DNA of 41,772 bases from Candidatus Gastranaerophilales bacterium (GCA_947624265.1 CANQJQ010000003.1:1-41772); one strand, 5' to 3'; counted from the first letter of the stretch, positions 17,543 to 27,516 are shown. Notes: generated by a model not told the origin, from the letters alone. Translations and numbers: made by a program.

Positions 17543-18220
17543 TTATTTTTTTTCAAATACATAATAATCAGATAATAAGTCATTAAATTTTTTAGATATT
17601 TCTTCTATATTTTCTTTCTTCCAACCTAAAGAAGTAAGCTTTGATATAATAATATCTTTATCCTCAAGATTTAAGTTGATAAAATATATTTTATTTTTTT
17701 CTTTTAAAAATTGAGAAATGTCCGCATCATCTATAATTATTTTATTATCTTTGTTTACATATTTTACTGAAAAATTATTATTTCTTTTAATTTTATTTAC
17801 ATCAACTACTATCTTGTTATAATGATTGCAATATGTACAAGGATTTTCACGCATTATTATAACTGTATTATCGTCTAACTCATCTAATTGTTCCATTCTG
17901 TTTAAAGTATCTATAGTTCTGGAATTATCAGTAATTAGAGGAAATAATACATTAAGTTTTTTAATATATAGAGAAAATAAAATTGCAAGTATAAGAATTA
18001 TTGTAAAATTTAAAATACCAATAAACCGATTTTTTCCGCAATAATCAAATATTTTACAAGTAATTATAATTATTGACGGAGTAAGAAATAATATTACACG
18101 ATTACAAAAAGGATAAAATCCTAAATATGATAATATTAAGAAAAAATATACGGGTATAATTAAAAATAAACCGTTAAAGTTTAGTGATAACTTACCCCCC
18201 CCCCAGCTCATTTTTCTCAA
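17543..18220 (-). CDS. C-terminal fragment of membrane glycosyltransferase-like protein (out of frame with 18192..19121)
   Basis: Frame continues from SWGGGKLSLNFNGLFLIIPVYFFLILSYLG; joins the upstream ORF if the G10 tract loses 1 nt. Confidence 0.7.
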   Translation of the reverse strand: MRKMSWGGGKLSLNFNGLFLIIPVYFFLILSYLGFYPFCNRVILFLTPSIIIITCKIFDYCGKNRFIGILNFTIILILAILFSLYIKKLNVLFPLITDNSRTIDTLNRMEQLDELDDNTVIIMRENPCTYCNHYNKIVVDVNKIKRNNNFSVKYVNKDNKIIIDDADISQFLKEKNKIYFINLNLEDKDIIISKLTSLGWKKENIEEISKKFNDLLSDYYVFEKK

Positions 18221-19121
18221 TTTTTATACAAATTAAAACACTTCCTATTAAAAATAATATTAAAATAAATAATAAAACGCCGTGAGGAAGCATAGCAGTA
18301 ATTCGAGAATCAAAAAATTCATGCTGAAAAAATATAAAATGTATAATAGAATTTAAAGCTTTAAAAGAATTCGGCGTAAAATAATATAAGTTTGACATCC
18401 ATTGTTCTTTTAATCCGTCATCAGCCTGCATTTGTATAATATAGCTATAATAGTTAACCAAAATAAAAGTTAATGTAAAAATTTGAAAAATGATTATTTT
18501 TATAATATTCTCCGAATTTTTATAAATGAAGTTTTTTAATAATAATAAAAATGAAAATATTTCAATTATTACAATTGATGTAATTGACGAATATACCATT
18601 ATTAAAGACCCTAAAATACACAAAATCAGTTTTTTAGGATTAATTTTATCTAAACTATTGCCGAGAACTAGGTTTAACATCAAAAGCATACAAAACAAAT
18701 CATAAGAATACGGTTTTATATAGTGCGAAAAATGTATGTAACTATAATTAAAACAATATAAAAAAAGACAAAAAACAATTAGTAATTTGTTTTTAAAAAC
18801 TTTTTCAAGTAATCTAAAAAACAAGAAAAAGGATAAAAATTCTGCAAGCAAAGAAAAAAGTTTATAAACAGTAAAATCTAATCCCCATATTTTATAAATA
18901 AATTTCATTAAGCATCTGTATAAAGGTAAAAAATTGGTTCCTTGTATAAAATTGAAAAAAATATCATGTAAAGGAACAAAAGAACCCCACAAACTGTGAC
19001 ATTCATCTCCAATCATATAGTATCGGTTATTTATAAGAGAAATTATTCGAATTGCAAATCCGATAATAAACAATAAAATTATTGCAAAATAGTATAAATT
19101 AAATTTATTAGTTTTTTCCAT
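18192..19121 (-). CDS. N-terminal part of GT-C-like (PMT/ArnT-like) membrane glycosyltransferase, terminated just after a poly-G tract
   Basis: Multi-TM; MIGDECHSLWGSF near the N-terminus; ends ...KIEKNELGGG-stop immediately after the G10 tract. Confidence 0.7.
   Translation of the reverse strand: MEKTNKFNLYYFAIILLFIIGFAIRIISLINNRYYMIGDECHSLWGSFVPLHDIFFNFIQGTNFLPLYRCLMKFIYKIWGLDFTVYKLFSLLAEFLSFFLFFRLLEKVFKNKLLIVFCLFLYCFNYSYIHFSHYIKPYSYDLFCMLLMLNLVLGNSLDKINPKKLILCILGSLIMVYSSITSIVIIEIFSFLLLLKNFIYKNSENIIKIIIFQIFTLTFILVNYYSYIIQMQADDGLKEQWMSNLYYFTPNSFKALNSIIHFIFFQHEFFDSRITAMLPHGVLLFILILFLIGSVLICIKIEKNELGGG
18195..18204 (-). repeat. G10 homopolymer tract (C10 on + strand) inside a glycosyltransferase gene
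   Basis: acttaCCCCCCCCCCagctc. Confidence 0.9.
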
Positions 19122-19169
19122 TTTTCACCTAATTAACATAATAGTACAAATATGATAATCAAAATGATT

Positions 19170-20156
19170 TTATATATTTTTTGATTTTTCCCACAGATAT
19201 GCGGTTTTTATGCTGTCTTTAAGAGAATGTTTACAATTCCAGCCGAGGAGTTCTTTTGCTTTATAAGAATTTGCCAGTAAAACTGCCGCATCTCCCGCTC
19301 GTCTTTGTTCATATTGAACTTGTATTTCTTTATTGGTTAAGGCTTTTACCGTATCAAATACTTCTTTTACACTGCTGCCTTTTTCAGTCCCAAGGTTAAA
19401 ACAATCCGATTTATTGTTTTTCAATAAATATAAGTATGCGAGTCTGTGAGCTTCCGTTAAATCTTCTACATTTACATAATCTCTTATACAGGTGCCGTCG
19501 GGGGTAGAATAGTCAGTACCATAAATTTTAAAAATTCTGTTTTTATCAAAAATTGATTTTAAAATATTCGGGATTAAATGAGTTTCAGGCTCGTGCCATT
19601 CACCCGTTCTGATTTCACTATCAGCCCCTGCTACATTAAAATATCTTAATTTTATTGATTTTAAACCGTATGCTTTATCATAATCATCTAAAATTTGTTC
19701 AATTATGTATTTTGTTTTGCCATATGGATTTATCGGATTTTTGGGGTGATTTTCATCTATCGGAGTATATTGCGGTTCCCCGTAGATTGCACAAGTTGAA
19801 GAAAATACTATTTTCTTTACGTTATTTTCTACCATAACATCCAAAAGGTTTATTGTTCCCAAAACATTATTTTTATAATATTTGGAAGGGTCTTCAACAC
19901 TTTGAGCCACTTCAATATAACCTGCAAAATGGATAACGCAGTCAATTTTATATTCTTTAAATACATTTTCAATATCAGATTTATTTTTTAAATCACCTTG
20001 GATAAAATGAACTTTTCCAAGAGTTTTAAGCTTATTAACCGTTTCAATATGCCCGTTTTCAAGGTTATCAAAAATAACAATTTCATCATTTGCACGCAGG
20101 AAATTAATAACACAATGACTTCCGATGTAGCCGGCTCCCCCCGTAATTAAAATCAT
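19170..20156 (-). CDS. galE: UDP-glucose 4-epimerase
   Basis: MILITGGAGYIGSHCVINFL; SSTCAIYG; NPYGKTKYIIEQIL; RYFNVAGAD. Confidence 0.95.
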   Translation of the reverse strand: MILITGGAGYIGSHCVINFLRANDEIVIFDNLENGHIETVNKLKTLGKVHFIQGDLKNKSDIENVFKEYKIDCVIHFAGYIEVAQSVEDPSKYYKNNVLGTINLLDVMVENNVKKIVFSSTCAIYGEPQYTPIDENHPKNPINPYGKTKYIIEQILDDYDKAYGLKSIKLRYFNVAGADSEIRTGEWHEPETHLIPNILKSIFDKNRIFKIYGTDYSTPDGTCIRDYVNVEDLTEAHRLAYLYLLKNNKSDCFNLGTEKGSSVKEVFDTVKALTNKEIQVQYEQRRAGDAAVLLANSYKAKELLGWNCKHSLKDSIKTAYLWEKSKNI

Positions 20157-21019
20157 TATACATTTTCCTTTTCTTGTGCTTTATTAACAACCACCTGCGG
20201 GAACGGAATTTCTATTCCTTCTTTTTCAAATCTTTCTTTAATCATTTGATTAAATTTTCGTTTTACCATCCATTGTTCATGCGGAGTTGTTTTAAATCTT
20301 GCAAGGATAACAATTGATGAATCTTGAAATTCATTAAGTCCGAATATTTCCAAATCAGAAAGAATATATTTAGAATAGCCTTCTGTTTGTCTGATTTCAT
20401 TACTTAAATCTTTTAAAACTCTTATCAAATGATTGATATCAGTATTATATGCAACACCAATATTAAATAAAGGCCATGAAAAATCTTTTGTTTGATTAAT
20501 AATAGTATCAATTTGACCGTTTCTAAGATAATGAACATCACCATTAAAGGTTCTTATAATAATCATTGTTAGGGTGATTTTTTCAACGGTGCCTGTTGAA
20601 TTATTAACGGTAACAAAATCACCTACTCTAACTTGTCCCGAAAGAATAATAGATAAACCCGTAAACAAGTCTTCAATAAATTTTTTAGCCCCAAAGCCGA
20701 CTGCAACACCTAAAACACCTGCTGTTGCAAGTATAGGTTTCATATCTATTCCGAAATTCTCCAAAATATTTGTTGCAAAAAACAGTATTATTATTGCATC
20801 TATTATATATATTCCTAATTGTCTTATGGTTTGGTAAACTTTTTTTGTTTCGGAGTCTTTAATTCTATTTGTAATTCTTTCAAAAAATATATTAAATAAT
20901 TTATTAATTATTCTTATTACAAAAAAGAAAATAATTATTTCTAAAATAGTTTTTCCTATAAGAAACAAATTAATTTTATCAACATGGTTAGCAAGCATTT
21001 GTTTTAAAATATTGTCCAA
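20156..21019 (-). CDS. MscS-type mechanosensitive ion channel family protein
   Basis: VLGVAVGFGAKKFIEDLFTGLSIILSGQVRVGDFVTVNNSTGTVEKITLTMIIIRTFNGD. Confidence 0.93.
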   Translation of the reverse strand: MDNILKQMLANHVDKINLFLIGKTILEIIIFFFVIRIINKLFNIFFERITNRIKDSETKKVYQTIRQLGIYIIDAIIILFFATNILENFGIDMKPILATAGVLGVAVGFGAKKFIEDLFTGLSIILSGQVRVGDFVTVNNSTGTVEKITLTMIIIRTFNGDVHYLRNGQIDTIINQTKDFSWPLFNIGVAYNTDINHLIRVLKDLSNEIRQTEGYSKYILSDLEIFGLNEFQDSSIVILARFKTTPHEQWMVKRKFNQMIKERFEKEGIEIPFPQVVVNKAQEKENV

Positions 21020-21059
21020 AATATGTCTCCTTAGTGTTTTATATATTATTATTAACTAA

Positions 21060-21665
21060 TTAAAATTTTATTATGTCAATATTATTATCGGACAATTTAG
21101 AACCCCATTTGGGATAATAATAGATTACAATTTTATCTTTAGGAGTAATTTTAGCATGTCCGCCGAGAATAATATTTGTAAAAGACCCTGTAGGAGGCAG
21201 AGGCGTTAATGCCCACTTGACGGGAAGCACGTATATTGTTCTGTTTGCTCCTTTTTTTATATATAGTGATTTTAGTTTATCTTTTTCTATATTTGGTATC
21301 TCAAAATTGTCAACAATCATAGTTGCGGGAATACCATTCCATCCTCGAGTAGTGTATGTTTCTATCTCGGCTTTAACTATCGTACCTTTTTTTATAATTA
21401 TTTTGTTATCATAAAATACATCTTCTCTAACTCTAAATTCAATCTTTTCACCGTCATATATATTATCTTTTTTGGTGGAAATACTGTTTGTAATTTGCAG
21501 TTTTATAGGTACGCGCTCTAAAGATTCATAATTATAGTTTAAATTTGTATAAGGCGCAGGATATTTATTTGAAGCAAGAGTTTTTTCAACAAAATAATCT
21601 CTTTCAATACCTAAAACAGGCATAGAACTCAAAAGTAAAATAAACAATATAAAAAATTTATTCAT
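21060..21665 (-). CDS. Secreted hypothetical protein
   Basis: Signal peptide MNKFFILFILLLSSMPVLG; overlaps the start of the downstream-coordinate ORF 21658..22353, so likely cotranscribed. Confidence 0.6.
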   Translation of the reverse strand: MNKFFILFILLLSSMPVLGIERDYFVEKTLASNKYPAPYTNLNYNYESLERVPIKLQITNSISTKKDNIYDGEKIEFRVREDVFYDNKIIIKKGTIVKAEIETYTTRGWNGIPATMIVDNFEIPNIEKDKLKSLYIKKGANRTIYVLPVKWALTPLPPTGSFTNIILGGHAKITPKDKIVIYYYPKWGSKLSDNNIDIIKF

Positions 21666-22353
21666 ATTTAATATTTTCCTTTGAACCTTTTTCTATTTTT
21701 TGCTGTAATTTTTGTCTGTTATTTATAGAAGTCAAAAGGAAATTTTGATAATAAGGGTTAGAAATATAAGTATTATTAGCTAAAAACGAAGGATATTTTG
21801 TATAAATATACTCATAAATATTAGCAAGCCGAACAGATGTTAAATTTGTTCTGACAAAAGTATCATATCTTTTCTGCGGATATGTTTTATTCATGTAAGT
21901 AATTAAAGCTAAAGGGTTATAGCCTGCAGTTACCATTAAATCCACCGCACGTTTATCAAAGAAAATTTCATATTTCTTTGGTGCAAATTTTACCTGCGCC
22001 GCCCCGACAATACCTTTCAACTGACCTGAGTATGATTCAGCGGTTTTACATATTTCCCTTGATAAAAAAGCAGCTATTTCATTATCATCTGAGGCATGCT
22101 GAATATCTTTATCATAAATTATAATCTGTCTTTTTGTTAAAGAAGGCTCACCTTTTAGCAGTTTATCATCTTTGCTGTATATAAATACCATTCTGACATC
22201 TATTTTATTAGCATTTAATATGCGTGTACCTATTTCATTAACATGGTCTTGAAGCATAATATCATTTAATATTTTAATATCGTATTTAACGGCGTAAGCT
22301 TTTGTTCCGACAAGCAAAACAAAAATACTCAAAAAACATAAAAACTTTTTCAT
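21658..22353 (-). CDS. Secreted M48-metalloprotease-like protein with degenerate active site
   Basis: Signal peptide; NEIAAFLSREICKTAES aligns to EIAAVLAHEIGHV; FFDKRAVDLMVTAGYNPLALITYMNK resembles the M48 E-x3-D region. Confidence 0.6.
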   Translation of the reverse strand: MKKFLCFLSIFVLLVGTKAYAVKYDIKILNDIMLQDHVNEIGTRILNANKIDVRMVFIYSKDDKLLKGEPSLTKRQIIIYDKDIQHASDDNEIAAFLSREICKTAESYSGQLKGIVGAAQVKFAPKKYEIFFDKRAVDLMVTAGYNPLALITYMNKTYPQKRYDTFVRTNLTSVRLANIYEYIYTKYPSFLANNTYISNPYYQNFLLTSINNRQKLQQKIEKGSKENIKYE

Positions 22354-22394
22354 AAAAAATATTCCAACTTAATTCCAAAATTATTATATCAAAA

Positions 22395-22416
22395 AAGGAC
22401 TGCTGATGCAGTCCTT
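22395..22416 (-). terminator. Intrinsic terminator of the cupin gene
   Basis: AAGGACTGC-TGAT-GCAGTCCTT perfect 9-bp stem; on the minus strand it is followed by a T run. Confidence 0.85.
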
Positions 22417-22420
22417 AAGG

Positions 22421-22816
22421 TTAAATTTTAATAAGCAGAAAATTAGAATCTTTGAGTGCCTTTAGCGTGTGCATAACATTTTTTTCAAAAAAGAACAGCT
22501 GACCTTTTTTAATTTTATATTTTCTGCCTTCTTCTTTATCATCTTCCGGCACTTGGCATCCGCATGCCTGACAGGTGCAGTTATCTTCGTCATTAAATTT
22601 TACTTCTATTTCACCTTCGGTTACAAAGATACATGCATCGGCATGGGACATATGCGGTTCTATTTCCTGATGTTTTTTTAAATAAACAAGCTTTAAATGC
22701 GCTCCGTTATTTTCCATTAAGTCTACAATCTGTCTGTCTGCTTCTTTAATATCCAATAAATCATCCGTTTCTAATACTTTATACATCATATTTCTATTTA
22801 CTCCTTCCTTTTGCAT
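22421..22816 (-). CDS. Cupin-domain protein with Cys-rich insertion
   Basis: HLKLVYLKKHQEIEPHMSHADACIFVTEGEIEVKF...CTCQACGCQ...YKIKKGQLFFFEKNVMHTLKAL. Confidence 0.8.
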   Translation of the reverse strand: MQKEGVNRNMMYKVLETDDLLDIKEADRQIVDLMENNGAHLKLVYLKKHQEIEPHMSHADACIFVTEGEIEVKFNDEDNCTCQACGCQVPEDDKEEGRKYKIKKGQLFFFEKNVMHTLKALKDSNFLLIKI

Positions 22817-22929
22817 ATTTTAACGTTACGTTTACTGTTCGTAATTCCCCAAAAGCTTATTGTTAAGATTAATTTTTTTATTGTAAAATTCATTTATTAA
22901 AAGTTATAATTTTTACGAGGATTTGTTTT

Positions 22930-24435
22930 ATGGAAGAATTGGAAAAAAATAAACAATTTAATATCTTAAAGTGGATATTCATAATAATATCTTTAATACA
23001 CGTAGTATATGCAACAATTGTATTTAGAGGATTATATGAAGACGGATCTGTTTGGATGGTTCAACTATTAAACAATTTGGCAAATGGTTCCTGTAAATTA
23101 GAAATAGATTGGGGCCACACAAGATTTATTTTGATAGCTCTTATACAAATACCGGTAGTATTTGCATATAAGTTCTTACATATTACGAACAAATTTTCAC
23201 TTATGCATATTTTTACTTTTATTCAATTTTTCCTGCCGCTTTTAGTTTTATATTGGAACTATAAATTAACAAAACGTACGGGAAGAATTGATATATTATG
23301 CTGGAATCTTTTTATTTACGGTTGTATTAATCTTACTTTTTCTATCTTTTCCGTAGTTGAAATTATCACAGGATCTATATTCAATTTTATTTTATGGAAT
23401 TATTTGGCATCAAAGATAAATTATACAAAAAAAGATATATTTTATATTACCTGCTTATTAATAATAATGTTTGGAACATATGAATATATAACAGTTTTAG
23501 GTATAATATTTTTTGCTGCATCTTTATATTATGCCTCAAAAGAAACAATTAAGAAAAATAAATTGGTGAAAATCTTCATAGGAATAGGCTCACTCATTGC
23601 ATCAATATTCAACATTGTATATATGCTGAGAGTACCCGGTGAAGGAAACGAAATATTCAGATTCTTAAAAGAAGCTCACGATTATTTATCTTTGATATTT
23701 AATTTGAATATTACTTTTACATTTATTGCCATAGCAATAATCATAATGTTAATGTTCAGAAAAACATTTTTAACAAACAATTTGCTAATGTTAATATCGG
23801 CTGCATTTATATTTATGTTTATAAGATTATCAAACACACCAGAATTATCGATATATCCAATGTGGGAACAGCATTTAAGAACAATACCCTGCTGGTTAAT
23901 CCCATTATTATTTATTTGTATGTGGATAGCTGACATAATAAAAGAAGAAAAAAATAAAATAAAATTTATAAATTATATTTGCGTATTATTAATTTGCTCA
24001 ATAACTCAAACGTGCTGGCAATTTTATAACGATTATTATTGGAACAAAAATGTGGAATATTTAAAAAATGAATTAGAAAATACACAAGAGTTATTGTATA
24101 TACCGGCTGACCACGAAGAAATATCAAGTTTTCATAATAATAACTTAAGAAGATATATTTGGTTTGGCACTTATCCTGCTATGAGTATTTTATTTTCAAA
24201 AGAACATGAAATAAAAACCTTTTTATTAACTTATGATATTCAACCAGATCCAGGAAACATAACAGCCAGAGAATTTCTTTTTGTACCAAAAGATGAAGAA
24301 AATATCCTTTATATTCCGTATGGCAACAGAATAAATATAAAAAACGAATTTTGGGATTTAACAAAATGTGCCGAAGCTTTGGATAAATATAATAAAAAAC
24401 ATAAAATTAAAACAATTGAGGACATGCAAGAATAA
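22930..24435 (+). CDS. Multi-TM membrane protein, possibly GT-C-like, function unknown
   Basis: 501-aa ORF with many hydrophobic helices; RBS region gagg upstream. Confidence 0.65.
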   Translation: MEELEKNKQFNILKWIFIIISLIHVVYATIVFRGLYEDGSVWMVQLLNNLANGSCKLEIDWGHTRFILIALIQIPVVFAYKFLHITNKFSLMHIFTFIQFFLPLLVLYWNYKLTKRTGRIDILCWNLFIYGCINLTFSIFSVVEIITGSIFNFILWNYLASKINYTKKDIFYITCLLIIMFGTYEYITVLGIIFFAASLYYASKETIKKNKLVKIFIGIGSLIASIFNIVYMLRVPGEGNEIFRFLKEAHDYLSLIFNLNITFTFIAIAIIIMLMFRKTFLTNNLLMLISAAFIFMFIRLSNTPELSIYPMWEQHLRTIPCWLIPLLFICMWIADIIKEEKNKIKFINYICVLLICSITQTCWQFYNDYYWNKNVEYLKNELENTQELLYIPADHEEISSFHNNNLRRYIWFGTYPAMSILFSKEHEIKTFLLTYDIQPDPGNITAREFLFVPKDEENILYIPYGNRINIKNEFWDLTKCAEALDKYNKKHKIKTIEDMQE

Positions 24436-24454
24436 TTTTTGATATAATAATGGA

Positions 24455-25819
24455 ATGATAGAAACAGTAAAAAATATACTAAAAAAATATATAAATATTT
24501 CCTGTGAAACAACTTTAATTGTAGGCTTTTCGGGTGGATGGGACTCCATGTGCCTTTTAGATATTATGAATAAACTTTCAAAGGAATATGGTTTTTTACT
24601 TGTTGCCGCACATTTAAATCACAACTGGCGCGGAAAAGAATCCGAAGCGGAAAAAGAACGCTGTCTTGCTTTTTGTGAAGAAAATGATATTACCTTTATA
24701 TCAGATACTCTTGACCCTGATACAAAACCGTCGGAACTGCTTGCAAGAGAAATGAGGTATGACTTTTTTAAACGATGTGCCGAAGAATTTGAAGCGGATG
24801 CGATTTTAACTGCTCATACAAAAAGCGATAACGCGGAAACCATTTTATACAGAATTATAAAAGGTACAGGACTTAACGGTTTGGAAGGAATTAGAGAAGT
24901 AAGAGATTTGGGCGGTTTTAAAGTTATAAGACCCATTCTTAACTTCTCAAGAAAAGATATTGAAGCTTATTGTATTAAAAATGAATTATATCCCAATAAT
25001 GATTCAAGCAACACAAATACAAAATATGCAAGAAACAATATCAGACACAATATTATGCCCGCGATAAAAGTTATTAATCCGAATATTGAAAATTCTTTAA
25101 TTACTCTTGCGGAAATTGCCGCAGGGAACAATAAAGTTATTAATGAATTAATGCAAAATATTGAAAACCAAATAACAATAGGTGATAAGTGGCTTACTCA
25201 AAACTTTCTAATATTAAACTCCGCAATAAAGCAGCATTTTGTTTATAAATTGCTTGTAAAAAATGACCTTGAACCGAGTTTTACCAAAATTCAGGAACTA
25301 ATTAATTTTATCAGCGAAAATCAAAAATCAAAAACAGGTAAAACTCTATCCGTAACTAACGATAAATGGCTTTTTGTTTCACATAAATACACCTATTTTA
25401 TCAGCGAAGAACATTATAAAAAAATTGAAGAAATTATAAATATAGAAAAAGCCGGCAGTTATAATTTTGGAGAATATAAAGTTATAGTTGAAGAAACAAA
25501 AGAAAAAATAGAAAAATTTCCAAAAGCAATAAGTTACAGTGCCTTTGTCGATTTAAGCAATATCGGTTTCCCTTTAACATTAAGAACAAGAAGAAACGGT
25601 GATATTATTCAACCCTTTGGTATGCAGGGGAAAATGAAACTGAAAAAATATTTTATAAATAAAAATATACCCGAACACGACCGCGATAAAATTATATTGC
25701 TTTGCAGGGAAAACGAAGTACTGTGGGCAGCAGGCGTAGGTCTGAGCGAAAAATTAAGGACAAAAGATTTGCCGACTCATAAATTATATTTGGAAAAACA
25801 GGAAAATAAAAATGCTTGA
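24455..25819 (+). CDS. tilS: tRNA(Ile)-lysidine synthase
   Basis: VGFSGGWDSMCLLDIMNK; AAHLNHNWRGKESEAE; TAHTKSDNAETILYRIIKGTGLNGLEGI. Confidence 0.95.
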   Translation: MIETVKNILKKYINISCETTLIVGFSGGWDSMCLLDIMNKLSKEYGFLLVAAHLNHNWRGKESEAEKERCLAFCEENDITFISDTLDPDTKPSELLAREMRYDFFKRCAEEFEADAILTAHTKSDNAETILYRIIKGTGLNGLEGIREVRDLGGFKVIRPILNFSRKDIEAYCIKNELYPNNDSSNTNTKYARNNIRHNIMPAIKVINPNIENSLITLAEIAAGNNKVINELMQNIENQITIGDKWLTQNFLILNSAIKQHFVYKLLVKNDLEPSFTKIQELINFISENQKSKTGKTLSVTNDKWLFVSHKYTYFISEEHYKKIEEIINIEKAGSYNFGEYKVIVEETKEKIEKFPKAISYSAFVDLSNIGFPLTLRTRRNGDIIQPFGMQGKMKLKKYFINKNIPEHDRDKIILLCRENEVLWAAGVGLSEKLRTKDLPTHKLYLEKQENKNA

Positions 25820-26351
25820 TAAAAACAAAAACGACTTAAAGATATTAATAACGGAAAAACAACTGCAGGATAAATTAAAAGAACTCGCCGAAAAAATTGA
25901 AAATGTTTTTGATAAAAATGAAGACATATATGTAATATGCGTTTTAAAGGGTTCTGTCATGTTTTGTGCGGATTTAGTTAAGCATATTCACAATAATGTT
26001 CAAATGGAATTTATAAGAATATCAAGCTACGGCAACGAAACAAAATCTACAAATAACTTGCAGGCAATAGATTTAACTCTGCCGAATTTAAACGGGAAAA
26101 ATGTTTTAATTGTTGAAGATATTATTGATACCGGACTTACGGCAAGATTTTTAACCGATTTGTTTAAAATAAAACACGAACCCAAAAAAGTATTATTCGT
26201 ATCGCTTTTAAATAAAAAATGCGCACGAAAAATAGAAATCGAACCTGATTTATACGGGTTTGAAATAGATGATAAATTTGTAGTGGGTTTTGGTTTGGAC
26301 TATAAAGGCTACTTTAGAAATCTGCCCTATATAGCTTATTTCCCAAATTAA
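25812..26351 (+). CDS. hpt: Hypoxanthine phosphoribosyltransferase
   Basis: YVICVLKGSVMFCADL; NVLIVEDIIDTGLTARFL; overlaps tilS. Confidence 0.95.
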   Translation: MLDKNKNDLKILITEKQLQDKLKELAEKIENVFDKNEDIYVICVLKGSVMFCADLVKHIHNNVQMEFIRISSYGNETKSTNNLQAIDLTLPNLNGKNVLIVEDIIDTGLTARFLTDLFKIKHEPKKVLFVSLLNKKCARKIEIEPDLYGFEIDDKFVVGFGLDYKGYFRNLPYIAYFPN

Positions 26352-26542
26352 AACCAATCACCTTTTACGTATACATTTTTAAATTGGAATAATACAAACC
26401 CCAGCCGATTAAAAATTGCATCTTTTGTTGAGGCAAAGTTTAACTGCGCTTTCTTATACAGATTTGTATATTTATCCAGCATAGACTTCAGATTTTTAAT
26501 ATCATGCTCAAGTTCTAAGTCCAACTCTACATTAGAAATCAT
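26348..26542 (-). CDS. Hypothetical protein, 64 aa
   Basis: ORF, convergent with hpt. Confidence 0.4.
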   Translation of the reverse strand: MISNVELDLELEHDIKNLKSMLDKYTNLYKKAQLNFASTKDAIFNRLGFVLFQFKNVYVKGDWF

Positions 26543-26636
26543 TCACTACCCCAAATAAATATTTATATTACCTTACTAATATATAAAGTATTTTTTTTGG
26601 AAAAAATTACCAAATTTAAAATAATTGTTACAAAGA

Positions 26637-27473
26637 TTAAACTTCTTCTTGGTCTATATTTTCAAGTGCAATATTTTTTAATTTTTTTTCAATTTTTCTG
26701 TTCCAAGGTAAATCCTGCCTGAAAATATATTCATAACCCGTAACTTCACCTTTAGAGAATGTTGCAAGCTGTTCATCACACAATTGTTCAAACTCTTTTT
26801 GAATTTTAAGTGTAAATTCATGCCTGTCAAACTTGCAGTTTTCTTTAGTAATAATAATCGGTTCACCCACTTGGGCTAAGCATTCGGGTCTATCCTCACG
26901 CAAAAAAGTATAATTAACCGCGAGAGGAATAAGATTAACTCCTCCGTGTTGTTTTGCAACATTTTGAGCTATATAAGCAAGCCCCGTTTGAAATTCTATA
27001 GGTCTAAAATTTGGCGGTTTAACAATACCCTGAGGGAAAATCCAAAATCCCAAATCAGGTTCTTTAAGGTTTTCAACAATGTATTTTAAAGAAATCATAG
27101 CCGCCTGAGCCGAAGCTTTATTTACGGGAAACGCACCTATAAAGGAAAACAAAGGAAATCTGTTCATTTCTTCTATCATCATACGGGGTTTAACCTTAAA
27201 AGCTCGGCGCATAAGGTTGTAGCCGACAATACCGTCCCACCAGTTCATATGCGGAGCATATATTATGGAAGGATAATTTTTATTTCGGTGTTCATTAAAA
27301 GCTTCAAGATTTTTTATTCTTAAAGCATAAAATCTGTGGCTTAACATTCTAAAAAACACTCTGTCCGCAATCCAAGTCCAAAAAGCGTAGTTATGAGCTT
27401 TTCTAAATTTCTCTTTTCTGTTTCTCAGCCTTGTGGGCGGAATATCAGAATATAATTTTTCTGTCTTTTGCAT
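26637..27473 (-). CDS. Lysophospholipid acyltransferase family protein
   Basis: IIYAPHMNWWDGIVGY (Hx4D); FWIFPQGIVKPPNFRPIEFQTGLAYIAQ. Confidence 0.85.
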   Translation of the reverse strand: MQKTEKLYSDIPPTRLRNRKEKFRKAHNYAFWTWIADRVFFRMLSHRFYALRIKNLEAFNEHRNKNYPSIIYAPHMNWWDGIVGYNLMRRAFKVKPRMMIEEMNRFPLFSFIGAFPVNKASAQAAMISLKYIVENLKEPDLGFWIFPQGIVKPPNFRPIEFQTGLAYIAQNVAKQHGGVNLIPLAVNYTFLREDRPECLAQVGEPIIITKENCKFDRHEFTLKIQKEFEQLCDEQLATFSKGEVTGYEYIFRQDLPWNRKIEKKLKNIALENIDQEEV

Positions 27474-27516
27474 TTTTAACCCCAGACCATTTAATTATAT
27501 CATTTTTTCAAAACTT

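Noticed and set aside
24455-24560. Unusual SGGWDS P-loop in TilS
   Set aside because: The x position in SGGxDS is variable; the remaining TilS motifs are intact.
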